Assembly (NCBI RefSeq): GCF_019976755.1
Contig: NZ_AP023441.1
Location: forward strand, 5,949,501 to 6,013,500
Length of the DNA stretch: 64,000 bases
DNA from: Nostoc sp. MS1
GTDB lineage: Bacteria > Cyanobacteriota > Cyanobacteriia > Cyanobacteriales > Nostocaceae
Direction: 5' to 3'
Shown here: piece after piece, positions 35,270 to 43,604 of the stretch
Numbering within the stretch: the first letter of the stretch is position 1
Layout: each line of letters begins with the position of its first letter
Notes under the pieces: model-generated
What the model was told of the DNA's origin: nothing
The model's input: the letters and a program-made list of their open reading frames with translations, nothing else
Database searches by the model: none
Position numbers and translations under genes: made by a program

Positions 35270-36058
35270 ATGAAGCAGAAATTTTCTATCAAAATTTATT
35301 TACAACATCTACAAAAATTAATTCCCCTCATCTGGCTTGAGAAGGCGCAATATATCCACTCTTGGTTGCTACACAAATGGCTGTTATTCGGCAATAGCAA
35401 GCAATTATCATGTAGCGAAAAATCAATTATGGTATTTTCTCCACACCAAGATGATGAAACTTTTGGCTGTGGTGGCATGATTGCTCACAAAAGAGAACGT
35501 AATATACCTGTTGCTGTGGTATTTATAACTGATGGTAAAGGCTCATCTGTGGATGAAGATGTGCAGAATCAGATAATTCAAACCAGACAGCAAGAAGCGA
35601 TTGCTGCATTAAAAATACTGGGAGTAGAAGTATCAAATATACATTTTTTAGCGAAACCAGATGGCAATTTACCGGAACTAAATGATGAAGAACATCAGCA
35701 GACTATTCACGAAATAACAGAATTAGTCAATCATTATCAACCCGGTGAAATATATGTACCTCACAAGAAAGATTGCCATAGAGACCATGAAGCGACTTAT
35801 ACCTTAGTAAAAACTGCTATTCAGCAAGCAAAAATTAATGTAGATATATTTCAATATCCCGTCTGGTTATTCTGGAGAGCGCCAATATTTATTTTGCTCA
35901 AATTACAAGATATAGCGTCCGCGTATAAATTTCCTATTGCTTCAGTAAAAGATAAGAAAAAAAGAGCGATCGCCTCATACGTCTCCCAAATTAACAACCT
36001 ACCCACAGGCTTTATCCAGCAATTTTTGAACTCTCACGAAATTTACTTTAAAAGCTAA
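35270..36058 (+). CDS. PIG-L family N-deacetylase (LmbE-like)
   Basis: The 262-residue zinc-dependent deacetylase of the PIG-L/LmbE family removes N-acetyl groups from GlcNAc-containing glycolipids or thiol precursors. The zinc motif is VFSPHQDDETFGCGGM (about 54-69), with H and DD ligands, and the third ligand lies in PHKKDCHRDHEAT. An N-terminal extension of about 50 residues precedes the domain. The gene is followed 46 bases later by a GT4 gene on the same strand, so the two likely act on one glycan. The start ATG 35270 has GTAGAGA upstream, a poor ribosome site. The substrate here is inferred only from neighbours. Confidence 0.88.
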   Translation: MKQKFSIKIYLQHLQKLIPLIWLEKAQYIHSWLLHKWLLFGNSKQLSCSEKSIMVFSPHQDDETFGCGGMIAHKRERNIPVAVVFITDGKGSSVDEDVQNQIIQTRQQEAIAALKILGVEVSNIHFLAKPDGNLPELNDEEHQQTIHEITELVNHYQPGEIYVPHKKDCHRDHEATYTLVKTAIQQAKINVDIFQYPVWLFWRAPIFILLKLQDIASAYKFPIASVKDKKKRAIASYVSQINNLPTGFIQQFLNSHEIYFKS

Positions 36059-36104
36059 ATTTTGTTTTCCAAATTAAACAATAATTACTATAGGGATAAT
36101 TTAA

Positions 36105-37247
36105 ATGAAAGTCCTACACATCACTAATCATGTACAAGAAATTGGCAATGGAATAGTTAATGTTGCCGTAGACTCAGCCTGCTTACAAGCAAAAAGCGGG
36201 CATCAAGTGGCTGTAGCCTCTGCTGGAGGAGAATATGAACCATTGTTAGCTTCTTATGGTGTTAGACACTTTCATTTAGATCAGTCTAGACAACCTCTAA
36301 ACCTGATGAAAGCGCTGTGGCGTTTGCGAGAAATTATTCAAAAATTCCAGCCGGATATAGTTCACGCACATATGATGACAGGAGTTGTCCTAGCGGGTGT
36401 TTTAAAATCCAGCTATGGTTACAACCTAGTATCCACAGTACACAATGAGTTTCAGCGTAGTGCTGTTCTTATGGGATTAGCAGACCGGGTAATTGCTGTT
36501 AGTCATGCAGTAGCCGAGTCAATGGTACGCCGTGGTATCCCCAAGCATAAACTACGGGTAGTTGCTAACGGTACATTGGAAAGTCCTCGCCATCGTCCAC
36601 TGCAAGATTATCAACCATTAGCTTTACAAGGTTCCGCAATTACCACCGTTGCAGGGATGTATTCCCGCAAAGGAATTGCTGAGTTAATTACAGCTTTCAG
36701 CAAAATTGCTCAAGACTTTCCTCAAGCACACCTATATTTAGTGGGAGATGGGCCAAATCGGTCAACTTTTGAGGTGATGGCGCGAAATACACCTTTTAAT
36801 GATCGCATTCACTTTGAAGGTTTTCAGCCAGAACCACAACGCTACATGCTAGCTACTGATATTTTTGTCCTCCCTTCTCACTGCGAATCCTTTGGTTTGG
36901 TACTAACAGAAGCCAGAGAAGCAGGCTGTGCCATTATTGCCAGTGATGTAGACGGCATTCCTGAAACCTTGGATAATGGGCAAGCTGGGCTATTAGTTCC
37001 ACCAAAAGATAGTCATACCTTGGCAGAAGCTTTAAAGCAATTACTCACAGACCCCATACAACTATACAGATGGAAGCACCGCGCTCAACAAAACCTAGAA
37101 AGATTTAGTGCGGCTAGAGTTAACGAGGAAACATTAGGGGTTTATCGGGAATTAGTCGGTAGTCAATGGTCAGTAGTTAGTAGTCAGTTGCCTGTTGTAA
37201 TGTTCTCTTCAGTCAATAGTCAACAGTCAACAGTCCATAGTCCATAG
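36105..37247 (+). CDS. Group 4 glycosyltransferase with repeat-derived C-terminus
   Basis: The GT4 enzyme has an acceptor half starting MKVLHITNHVQEIGNGIVNV and a donor half with ITTVAGMYSRKGIAELITAF and the motif CESFGLVLTEAREAGCAIIA (two family glutamates). It ends normally near residue 352. The last 28 or so residues, from GSQWSVVSSQLP to the stop, are encoded by TAGTCAA/CAACAGT repeats at 37160-37247. The family does not have this Ser/Val/Gln-rich tail, so a repeat seems to have replaced the original stop. It follows the PIG-L gene and precedes the epimerase-like gene. Confidence 0.88.
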   Translation: MKVLHITNHVQEIGNGIVNVAVDSACLQAKSGHQVAVASAGGEYEPLLASYGVRHFHLDQSRQPLNLMKALWRLREIIQKFQPDIVHAHMMTGVVLAGVLKSSYGYNLVSTVHNEFQRSAVLMGLADRVIAVSHAVAESMVRRGIPKHKLRVVANGTLESPRHRPLQDYQPLALQGSAITTVAGMYSRKGIAELITAFSKIAQDFPQAHLYLVGDGPNRSTFEVMARNTPFNDRIHFEGFQPEPQRYMLATDIFVLPSHCESFGLVLTEAREAGCAIIASDVDGIPETLDNGQAGLLVPPKDSHTLAEALKQLLTDPIQLYRWKHRAQQNLERFSAARVNEETLGVYRELVGSQWSVVSSQLPVVMFSSVNSQQSTVHSP

Positions 37248-37345
37248 TCATTAGTCCATAGTCAAAAGGCAGGAGTAAATTATTATCTCCCCCCTCTCCC
37301 TCATCTCCCTCATCTCCCTCATCTCCCTCATCTTCCCTCACCCCA
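37160..37345. repeat. Long STRR composite, partly coding
   Basis: TAGTCAA, CAACAGT and CCATAGT heptamers run from inside the GT4 gene to about 37265. Four tandem CTCCCTCAT units (37303-37338) follow. The first part is translated as the C-terminal tail of the GT4 protein. Confidence 0.85.
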
Positions 37346-37408
37346 CTTGTAGTCAATCCATAGCAAGGCGATAATAAACGCTGATGGTTTTGATCAGGGG
37401 ATGACATC

Positions 37409-38578
37409 ATGGGAAAAAACTTGCAAGGGCTGGCACAACTCTACAAAAACGCTCTCCTTAATGATGTACTCCCATTTTGGGAAAACCATTCAGTCGATTG
37501 GGAACAAGGCGGTTACTTCACTTGTCTTGACCGCCAGGGTAAAGTCTACGATACAGATAAATTTATCTGGTTGCAAAATCGCCAAGTATGGACTTTTTCC
37601 GTGTTGTGCAACCAGATAGAAAAGCGGGAAAACTGGTTAAAAATTGCTAGTAACGGCGCTAAATTTCTTGCCCAACACGGCAGAGATGCAGAAGGTAATT
37701 GGTATTTTGCCCTGACCCGTGGAGGTCAACCGTTAGTACAGCCATATAATATATTTTCTGATTGCTTTGCCGCGATGGCATTTAGTAAATATGCCTTAGT
37801 TTCTGGTGAAGAATGGGCTAAGGATGTGGCAGTGCAAGCATATAACAACGTGCTGCGCCGTAAAGATAACCCCAAAGGCAAATATACCAAAGCTTACCCA
37901 GGCACACGCCCTATGAAAGCGCTGTCTGTGCCGATGATTTTAGCCAACCTCACCCTAGAAATGGAATGGCTACTACCAAGCGAAACCCTAGAGGAAGTCT
38001 TAGCGGCAACCGTTCAGGAAGTCATGACAGATTTTCTTGACCAAGAACGAGGCTTGATGTATGAAAGTGTTACCCCTGATGGTTCCCACATTGATAGTTT
38101 TGATGGTCGATTAATTAACCCTGGTCATGGTATCGAGGCGATGTGGTTTATTATGGATATCGCCCAACGACAGAACGACAGCAAGACTATTAACCAAGCT
38201 GTGGATGTGGTATTAAATATCCTCAATTTTGCTTGGGATAAAGAATATGGCGGTTTGTATTACTTTATGGATGCAGAAGGCCATCCTCCACAACAATTAG
38301 AATGGGATCAGAAATTGTGGTGGGTACATTTAGAGTCTTTAGTAGCCTTGGCAATGGGTTATCGTTTGACAGGTCGTGATGACTGTTGGGAATGGTATCA
38401 AAAAATGCACGATTACTCATGGCAGCACTTCGCTGATGCTGAATATGGCGAATGGTTTGGTTACTTAAATCGTCGTGGGGAAGTACTATTAAATCTCAAA
38501 GGTGGTAAATGGAAGGGATGTTTTCATGTACCCCGTGCTTTGTATCTATGTTGGCAACAGTTTGAGGCGTTATTGTAA
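37409..38578 (+). CDS. AGE-family epimerase (N-acylglucosamine 2-epimerase-like)
   Basis: The 389-residue alpha/alpha-barrel protein belongs to the AGE family, which includes N-acylglucosamine 2-epimerase and cellobiose or mannose 2-epimerases. Typical stretches are DWEQGGYFTCLDRQGKVYDT, FIWLQNRQVWTF, NPGHGIEAMWFI with a catalytic histidine, and the second histidine region EWDQKLWWVHLESL. Length and motifs are complete. GlcNAc-to-ManNAc conversion would suit the sugar cluster in which it lies, but family members have several substrates. It comes 160 bases after the GT4 gene, with repeats between. ATG 37409 gives MGKNLQGLAQLYKNALL, a normal family start. Confidence 0.88.
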   Translation: MGKNLQGLAQLYKNALLNDVLPFWENHSVDWEQGGYFTCLDRQGKVYDTDKFIWLQNRQVWTFSVLCNQIEKRENWLKIASNGAKFLAQHGRDAEGNWYFALTRGGQPLVQPYNIFSDCFAAMAFSKYALVSGEEWAKDVAVQAYNNVLRRKDNPKGKYTKAYPGTRPMKALSVPMILANLTLEMEWLLPSETLEEVLAATVQEVMTDFLDQERGLMYESVTPDGSHIDSFDGRLINPGHGIEAMWFIMDIAQRQNDSKTINQAVDVVLNILNFAWDKEYGGLYYFMDAEGHPPQQLEWDQKLWWVHLESLVALAMGYRLTGRDDCWEWYQKMHDYSWQHFADAEYGEWFGYLNRRGEVLLNLKGGKWKGCFHVPRALYLCWQQFEALL

Positions 38579-38665
38579 TTCGTAATTCGTATTTTTTACG
38601 AAATACTATGCTAACTCGTAGGAAAGTTTAATAACTAACAACTAATCACTAATGACTAATGACTA
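38576..38665. repeat. AATTCGT and ATGACTA repeats
   Basis: AATTCGT units (38578-38592) and AATCACT/AATGACT units (38640-38661) fill the gap. The start codon of the Uma2 gene is the ATG of the last ATGACTA unit. Confidence 0.8.
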
Positions 38666-39252
38666 AATTAAATGTTGTCACACCGAAGCGATTCACCATT
38701 GATGAATATCATCAATTGATTGAACTTGGATTTTTAAAGGAGGGCGATCGCATAGAATTAATTCGAGGGGAACTCATTGAAATGGTAGCTAAAGGAACAC
38801 CTCATACATTTTGTACAACTAGACTTTGCCGACAATTAGATAGGTTGTTGGGTGATCAAGCTGTTGTACGTTGTCAAGAACCAATAATTCTCCCCTCAAA
38901 TAGCGAACCCGAACCAGACGTTGTGATTGCTAGGGGAAATGAGACTGATTATTTACCTCATCATCCCTATGCTGAAGATATTTTTTTAGTTGTGGAAATT
39001 TCTGACTCAACTTTAGTTTATGACCAAACAACAAAGTTAGAAGTCTATGCAGAAGCGGGAATTTCTCACTATTGGATTGTTAACTTAAATGCTGTTCAAC
39101 TAGAGTGTTATACCCAGCCTTATCAAAATGCTCAAGGTAAATTTAATTATCTTAGCAAGCAAATTTATTTAGCAGATGAGTCAGTAGCAATTCCTGGCTT
39201 TGCAGATGTTTTGTTGGATTTAAAACGGATTTTTCCTGGTGTGCTGTCTTGA
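38659..39252 (+). CDS. Uma2-family putative endonuclease (DUF820)
   Basis: The 197-residue Uma2 protein begins TKLNVVTPKRFTIDEYHQLI and has the classic GDRIELIRGELIEM start of the fold. Catalytic-site motifs are EPDVVIARG (Asp), FLVVEISDSTLVYD (Glu) and the lysine region TTKLEVYAEAGISHYWIVNL. Family length is normal. Its ATG at 38659 is part of a tandem ATGACTA repeat and no ribosome site precedes it. The biochemical role of the family is not established. It shares only 28-36% or so identity by eye with the copy at 7454, so the two are not a recent duplication; this is an impression, not a computed value. Confidence 0.85.
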   Translation: MTKLNVVTPKRFTIDEYHQLIELGFLKEGDRIELIRGELIEMVAKGTPHTFCTTRLCRQLDRLLGDQAVVRCQEPIILPSNSEPEPDVVIARGNETDYLPHHPYAEDIFLVVEISDSTLVYDQTTKLEVYAEAGISHYWIVNLNAVQLECYTQPYQNAQGKFNYLSKQIYLADESVAIPGFADVLLDLKRIFPGVLS

Positions 39253-39421
39253 AAAAGACGGCTGGAAGCAGTCGTTTTAACTTTATGTTTTGTACTGAAG
39301 AGTGTAATAGCGGGTTTAAGTGAATTACTATACTTAGCAGCCTAAGTTTTTGTTGCTCAGTGTAATCGTTGATGTCCACAAGGGAATACTGAGAATACAG
39401 TATTTAATCCTGCAATACACT

Positions 39422-42400
39422 ATGACAACCAACGGTTATGAAACGTCGAATAACTTAGGCGTACACGATTGTCATAAGCAACTACAGCTAGTGCTTCAGT
39501 ACCAAAAAATCCTGGCGAGGATTTTAGCTAAGATTCGCGCATCTGTAAACTTAGAGTCCTTGTGTTCGACTTCGTGTCAAGATATTTGTCGGCAGTTACA
39601 GATTGAGCGAGTCGCCATTTACCGTTTTAACGCTGATTGGAGCGGTAGTTTCATCAATCAATTCGGCTTTGCAGAATCTCCTTGGCATACAATAACCGCC
39701 TTTGGACAGGACTTGGTATGGCAAGACTCCCATTTGCAAGAAAGCAAAGGTGGAAGATATCGCAATAATGAACCCTTTGCTGTGGCTGATATTTATGATG
39801 CTGGACACGCTCGTTGTCATATTGAAGTATTAGAACAGTTTCAAATTCGGGCATATGCGATCGCACCTATTTTTATTGGTGCAAAACTGTGGGGTTTGTT
39901 AGCTGCCTATCAACACTCAACACCCCGACAATGGCATCCGTATGAAGTGGAATTTATCGCCCAAGCTGCCAGCTACTTTGGCGTGGCGATGCAGCAGGCG
40001 GAAATTGTCGAACAAACCAAGCAACGCACCGCAGAATTACAAGATGCGATCGCCAGACAACGCGCTTTAACAGAAGTAGTCGGCAATATTCGCTCATCCC
40101 TAAATACTGAATTAATTCTCAACACAGCTTGTCAAGAGCTATGCAAACTCCTCAAGCTAGAGCGAGTGGCAATTTTCCGTTTTCATGAAGATTGGAGCGG
40201 TGAATTTGTCAGTCAATTCGGCATAGTAGAACCTCTATGGGAGCGGATTAATCCTTTTGGCAAAAATTTAGTTTGGGAAGATACCCATCTGCAAGAAACT
40301 AAAGGTGGACGCTACCGCCATAACGAAAGTTTTGCTGTTAATGATATTTACCAAGCCAATCACTCGCGCTGTCATATCGACATTCTCGAACAATTCAAAA
40401 TTCGGGCTTACGCCTTAGCACCTATCTTTATTGGGCCAAAATTGTGGGGATTAATAGCCGCTTATCAACACTCTAGCCCCAGACAATGGGAAAGTTATGA
40501 AGTTGAGTTTCTAGAGCAGGTAGGCGCACAATTAGGGGTAGCGATACAACAAGCTGAGATTGTAGTCCAGTCTAAACAACAAGCGATCGCCCTACAAGAT
40601 GCGATCGCCAGACAACGTGCATTGACGGAGGTAGTCAGCAAAATTCGCTCCTCTTTGGATATTGATTTAATTCTCAAAACCACCTGCCAAGAGGTGTGTA
40701 AACTACTGCGAGTGGAACGGGTTGGTGTTTACCGTTTCAATCCAGATTGGAGCGGTGAATTTGTCAGCAATTTTGGCATGGTTGAAGCTCAATGGGACAG
40801 TATTAATCCTTTTGGCCAAAATCTCGTTTGGGAGGATACTTACCTGCAAGAAACCAAAGGTGGGCGCTATCGCAACAACGAAAATTTTGCTGTTAACGAT
40901 ATCTACCAAGCCGGACACTCACGCTGTCACTTAGATATATTAGAGCAATTTAAGATTCGTGCTTATGCCTTAACTCCTATTTTTGTTGGGCGTAACTTGT
41001 GGGGATTGCTGGCTGCATATCAACATTCTACGCCGCGTCAGTGGGATAGTGTGGAGGTAGAGTTTTTAGGACAGGTAGCCAATCAACTGGGTGTAGCACT
41101 GCAAAGTTCAAAAATGGTGGCACAAATTCAAACCCGTGCTGACGAACTACATCAATCGGCAGAACAACGGCGGATTTTATTTGATTTAGTCGTCAAAATC
41201 CGCGAATCCTTTGATTTAGAAACTATATTTAAGACTACAGTACAAGAAATCAGGCGATCGCTCAAAGCAGATCGAGTCGCTATCTTCCGCTTTGATGCTG
41301 ACAGCAATTTTTGTAATGGCGAATTTATTTGTGAAGATGTTCTGCCTAAATTCGATTCTGTCCTCGCTGTCAAAGTGCAAGACTATACCTTTGGTGAGCA
41401 ATATGCCCCTCAATATCGCCAAGGGCAAGTGCGCGTAATTCCTGATGTCCACAGCATCGGCTCTAAGGTTGCTTATCCAGATATTATTGAGCGATTTCAA
41501 GTCAGAGCCAAGATTGTCGTCCCACTTATGGAAGGGGAAGAATTATGGGGTTTATTATACATTCATCAATGTACCTATCCGCGTGATTGGCTAGAAAATG
41601 AAGTAGCATTTGCCACACAAGTAGCGGCTCAATTAAGTGTAGCGGTGCATCAAGCCAACTTATTTCAACAATCAAGTTTGCTGGGACAAACTCGTGAAGA
41701 AGCAAACCAACTCGCCCAAGCCCTCAAAGAACTGCGTACCGCCCAAATGCAGATTATCCACGCGGAGAAAATGGCCAGCTTGGGACAACTGGTAGCTGGA
41801 GTTGCCCATGAAATTAACAATCCCATTAATTTTATTCACGGCAACTTAGAACACGCCCGCCAATACACACGCGATTTACTACGTTGTGTTGAACTTTATC
41901 AACATTATTACCCTGATGTTGTACCGGAGATACAAGAGTTCTTAAAAACCACCGAAATCGAGTTTTTATTCGATGACTTACCTAAACTATTCCAATCTAT
42001 GAAGGTGGGAACTGAGCGTGTTTGTGAAATTGTCACCTCTTTACGTAACTTTTCGCGGTTAGATGAAGCCGAATTTAAAGTTGCAGACGTTCACGAAGGC
42101 ATTGACAGCACCTTGATGATTCTGCAACACCGTTTGAAGTCTTCAGCCGATAACCATACTATTTATTTGAGCAAAGACTATGATACTTTGCCTCATATAG
42201 AATGCTATCCTGGTCAGTTGAATCAGGTATTTATGAATTTGCTTTCTAACGCGATCGATGCTTTAGAAGAACGCAACGCCCAAGTAACTCCAGAAACAAT
42301 TGCTGCACACCCCAGCGAAATCCGCATTACCACCTCCAGACTCAATCAAGACTGGATTACTATTCGTATTGCTGACAATGGTTTAGGTATGGATGAAAAG

Positions 42401-42589
42401 GTTCTTGCACGATTATTCGACCCCTTTTTCACTACCAAAGTAGTGGGCAAAGGTACAGGATTAGGGCTTTCCATAAGTTACCAAATTGTCACAGACAAAC
42501 ATAAAGGCAAAATATATTGCCAGTCAGAAATCGGCAAAGGCACAGAGTTTGTAGTTGAGTTGCCAATTCGTCAAGTAATCAATAAATAA
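39422..42589 (+). CDS. Sensor histidine kinase with four tandem GAF domains
   Basis: From ATG 39422 the protein is 1055 residues; an upstream ATG at 39350 only adds a hydrophobic non-family leader. Four GAF units repeat with an exact spacing of 555 bases (185 residues), starting near 39506, 40061, 40616 and 41171. Units 1 to 3 are close copies (DWSGSFINQFG, DWSGEFVSQFG, DWSGEFVSNFG; and RCHIEVLEQFQIRAYAIAP with its repeats). Unit 4 is diverged. The C-terminus has HisKA with H796 in LVAGVAHEINNPINF and a HATPase with FMNLLSNAIDALEE. No Cys-His bilin motif is seen in the GAFs, though DWSG and RCH resemble phytochrome-type GAF cores; a bilin role is uncertain. No receiver is fused. Confidence 0.9.
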   Translation: MTTNGYETSNNLGVHDCHKQLQLVLQYQKILARILAKIRASVNLESLCSTSCQDICRQLQIERVAIYRFNADWSGSFINQFGFAESPWHTITAFGQDLVWQDSHLQESKGGRYRNNEPFAVADIYDAGHARCHIEVLEQFQIRAYAIAPIFIGAKLWGLLAAYQHSTPRQWHPYEVEFIAQAASYFGVAMQQAEIVEQTKQRTAELQDAIARQRALTEVVGNIRSSLNTELILNTACQELCKLLKLERVAIFRFHEDWSGEFVSQFGIVEPLWERINPFGKNLVWEDTHLQETKGGRYRHNESFAVNDIYQANHSRCHIDILEQFKIRAYALAPIFIGPKLWGLIAAYQHSSPRQWESYEVEFLEQVGAQLGVAIQQAEIVVQSKQQAIALQDAIARQRALTEVVSKIRSSLDIDLILKTTCQEVCKLLRVERVGVYRFNPDWSGEFVSNFGMVEAQWDSINPFGQNLVWEDTYLQETKGGRYRNNENFAVNDIYQAGHSRCHLDILEQFKIRAYALTPIFVGRNLWGLLAAYQHSTPRQWDSVEVEFLGQVANQLGVALQSSKMVAQIQTRADELHQSAEQRRILFDLVVKIRESFDLETIFKTTVQEIRRSLKADRVAIFRFDADSNFCNGEFICEDVLPKFDSVLAVKVQDYTFGEQYAPQYRQGQVRVIPDVHSIGSKVAYPDIIERFQVRAKIVVPLMEGEELWGLLYIHQCTYPRDWLENEVAFATQVAAQLSVAVHQANLFQQSSLLGQTREEANQLAQALKELRTAQMQIIHAEKMASLGQLVAGVAHEINNPINFIHGNLEHARQYTRDLLRCVELYQHYYPDVVPEIQEFLKTTEIEFLFDDLPKLFQSMKVGTERVCEIVTSLRNFSRLDEAEFKVADVHEGIDSTLMILQHRLKSSADNHTIYLSKDYDTLPHIECYPGQLNQVFMNLLSNAIDALEERNAQVTPETIAAHPSEIRITTSRLNQDWITIRIADNGLGMDEKVLARLFDPFFTTKVVGKGTGLGLSISYQIVTDKHKGKIYCQSEIGKGTEFVVELPIRQVINK

Positions 42590-42614
42590 CCTATTGAACT
42601 CACAGAAAGGTTGT

Positions 42615-42631
42615 GGTGGGCATTGCCCACC
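42615..42631. repeat. Perfect short hairpin GGTGGGCATTGCCCACC
   Basis: Eight-base arms with a one-base loop, just after the multi-GAF kinase. This sequence recurs as an interspersed hairpin in Nostoc genomes; no T run follows on either strand. Confidence 0.6.
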
Positions 42632-42674
42632 CTACTCATACAAATTCAAAATTAATAAACCCTATTTGGATAAT

Positions 42675-43088
42675 TTAATTATTCTCAATTATGGGGCAAA
42701 TTGTTGCCTGCGATTTATCAGATTTGTCCTCCCAACCTGAGAGTAACCCTACTAATTCTTGTCTCAGAATTAGCAATTGTCGAATTTGCTCATCGATAGC
42801 TTTAACTTTATCTTCTAGTTTGGGTTTGATATGGTCACAAGGTAATTCACCCGCGTCATAAACCTGTAAAAAATCTTTTATTTCCGATAAGTTTAAACCT
42901 AAACTCTGAGCGCGTTTAATAAAATGCAATCTTTCTAAAACATCACCATTAAATAATCTAAACCCTCCCTCAGTTCTCCCCGTTGATTTGAGAAGACCAA
43001 GTTCTTCATAGTAACGAATCGTTTTAATTGGTACACCGCTTTCTTTAGCAACTGAACCAATGAGTTTTGGTTCTTCTTGAGCTAACAT
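42675..43088 (-). CDS. MerR-family metal-responsive regulator
   Basis: The 137-residue protein has the winged-helix start LIGSVAKESGVPIKTIRYYEEL, the wing GGFRLFNGDVLERL, a dimer helix and a short C-terminal metal loop. C84 in LPCDHIKPKL sits where ZntR and related divalent-metal sensors have a conserved Cys (Ser in CueR), and C131 in TICPIIE is in the metal loop. This points to a divalent-metal sensor (Zn, Cd or Pb type) rather than Cu. A well-formed MerR operator-promoter lies just upstream on the same strand (43123-43156), so the gene probably controls itself. No efflux gene is adjacent. The target is unknown. Confidence 0.88.
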   Translation of the reverse strand: MLAQEEPKLIGSVAKESGVPIKTIRYYEELGLLKSTGRTEGGFRLFNGDVLERLHFIKRAQSLGLNLSEIKDFLQVYDAGELPCDHIKPKLEDKVKAIDEQIRQLLILRQELVGLLSGWEDKSDKSQATICPIIENN

Positions 43089-43111
43089 ACTTTTCTAGCT
43101 TGGAGATGAAA

Positions 43112-43501
43112 CTATCTATAATCTATACTAAACTCTCCATCCGACTGGAGAGTCAAGTCTAGTTTTGCATTACGGCTACCTGCGCGTTGATGCAAGCCAT
43201 CAATGTTCTGAGTGATTAGAGTAAATTGCTGATTTGGGGATAATCGCGCTTCTAACTTAGCCAGCACTAGATGCGCGGCGTTGGGTTGGGAGGTTTCTAG
43301 TTGGCTTCTGAGTGTACCAAAAAGTTGCCAGATAGCTAAGGGATTAGTTTCTAGAACTGAAATATCCGCAGACACTACAGGATTAATTTCATTCCATAAG
43401 CCGTCCTGACCACGAAATGGCCGAATCCCAGAAGCAGCAGATACCCCAGCCCCAGTAAGTACAACGATGTGACGATAACGAGAAAAGTCTAGACGTTGCA
43501 T
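43112..43501 (-). pseudogene. Truncated sirtuin (Sir2/CobB-like) gene, 5' part only
   Basis: The frame encodes the N-terminal part of an NAD-dependent deacetylase: VVLTGAGVSAASGIRPFRG (about 13-31) and TQNIDGLHQRAGSRN (97-111). Homology ends there. The catalytic His motif (xELHG), the zinc cysteines and the NAD-binding C-terminus are all missing. Residues 112-129 (AKLDLTLQSDGEFSIDYR) are just the merR promoter DNA read through. Sirtuins of this type are about 240 residues, so only half remains. The merR gene starts 23 bases after the stop. I infer that a merR-carrying piece replaced the 3' half of the gene. An active enzyme is not expected. Confidence 0.85.
43123..43156 (-). promoter_or_regulatory. 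MerR-type operator-promoter
   Basis: On the minus strand TTGACT (-35, 43156-43151) and TAGTAT (-10, 43130-43125) are 20 bases apart. The spacer carries the dyad ACTCTCC-N8-GGAGAGT (43132-43153 on plus). The overlong spacer with a central dyad is the hallmark of MerR-activated promoters. It drives the merR gene 35-40 bases downstream. Confidence 0.85.
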
Positions 43502-43604
43502 TAATCATTGATTTTTTAAAATAATTTTATGCGCAAATTATACAAGCCTCAATTTTTTATTTAGGTGCATAAATACGCAAGAAAATTTTACTAATGATCA
43601 ATGA

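Noticed and set aside
39350..39421. Longer start for the multi-GAF kinase
   Set aside because: The added residues are a hydrophobic leader with no family similarity or ribosome site; ATG 39422 is preferred.
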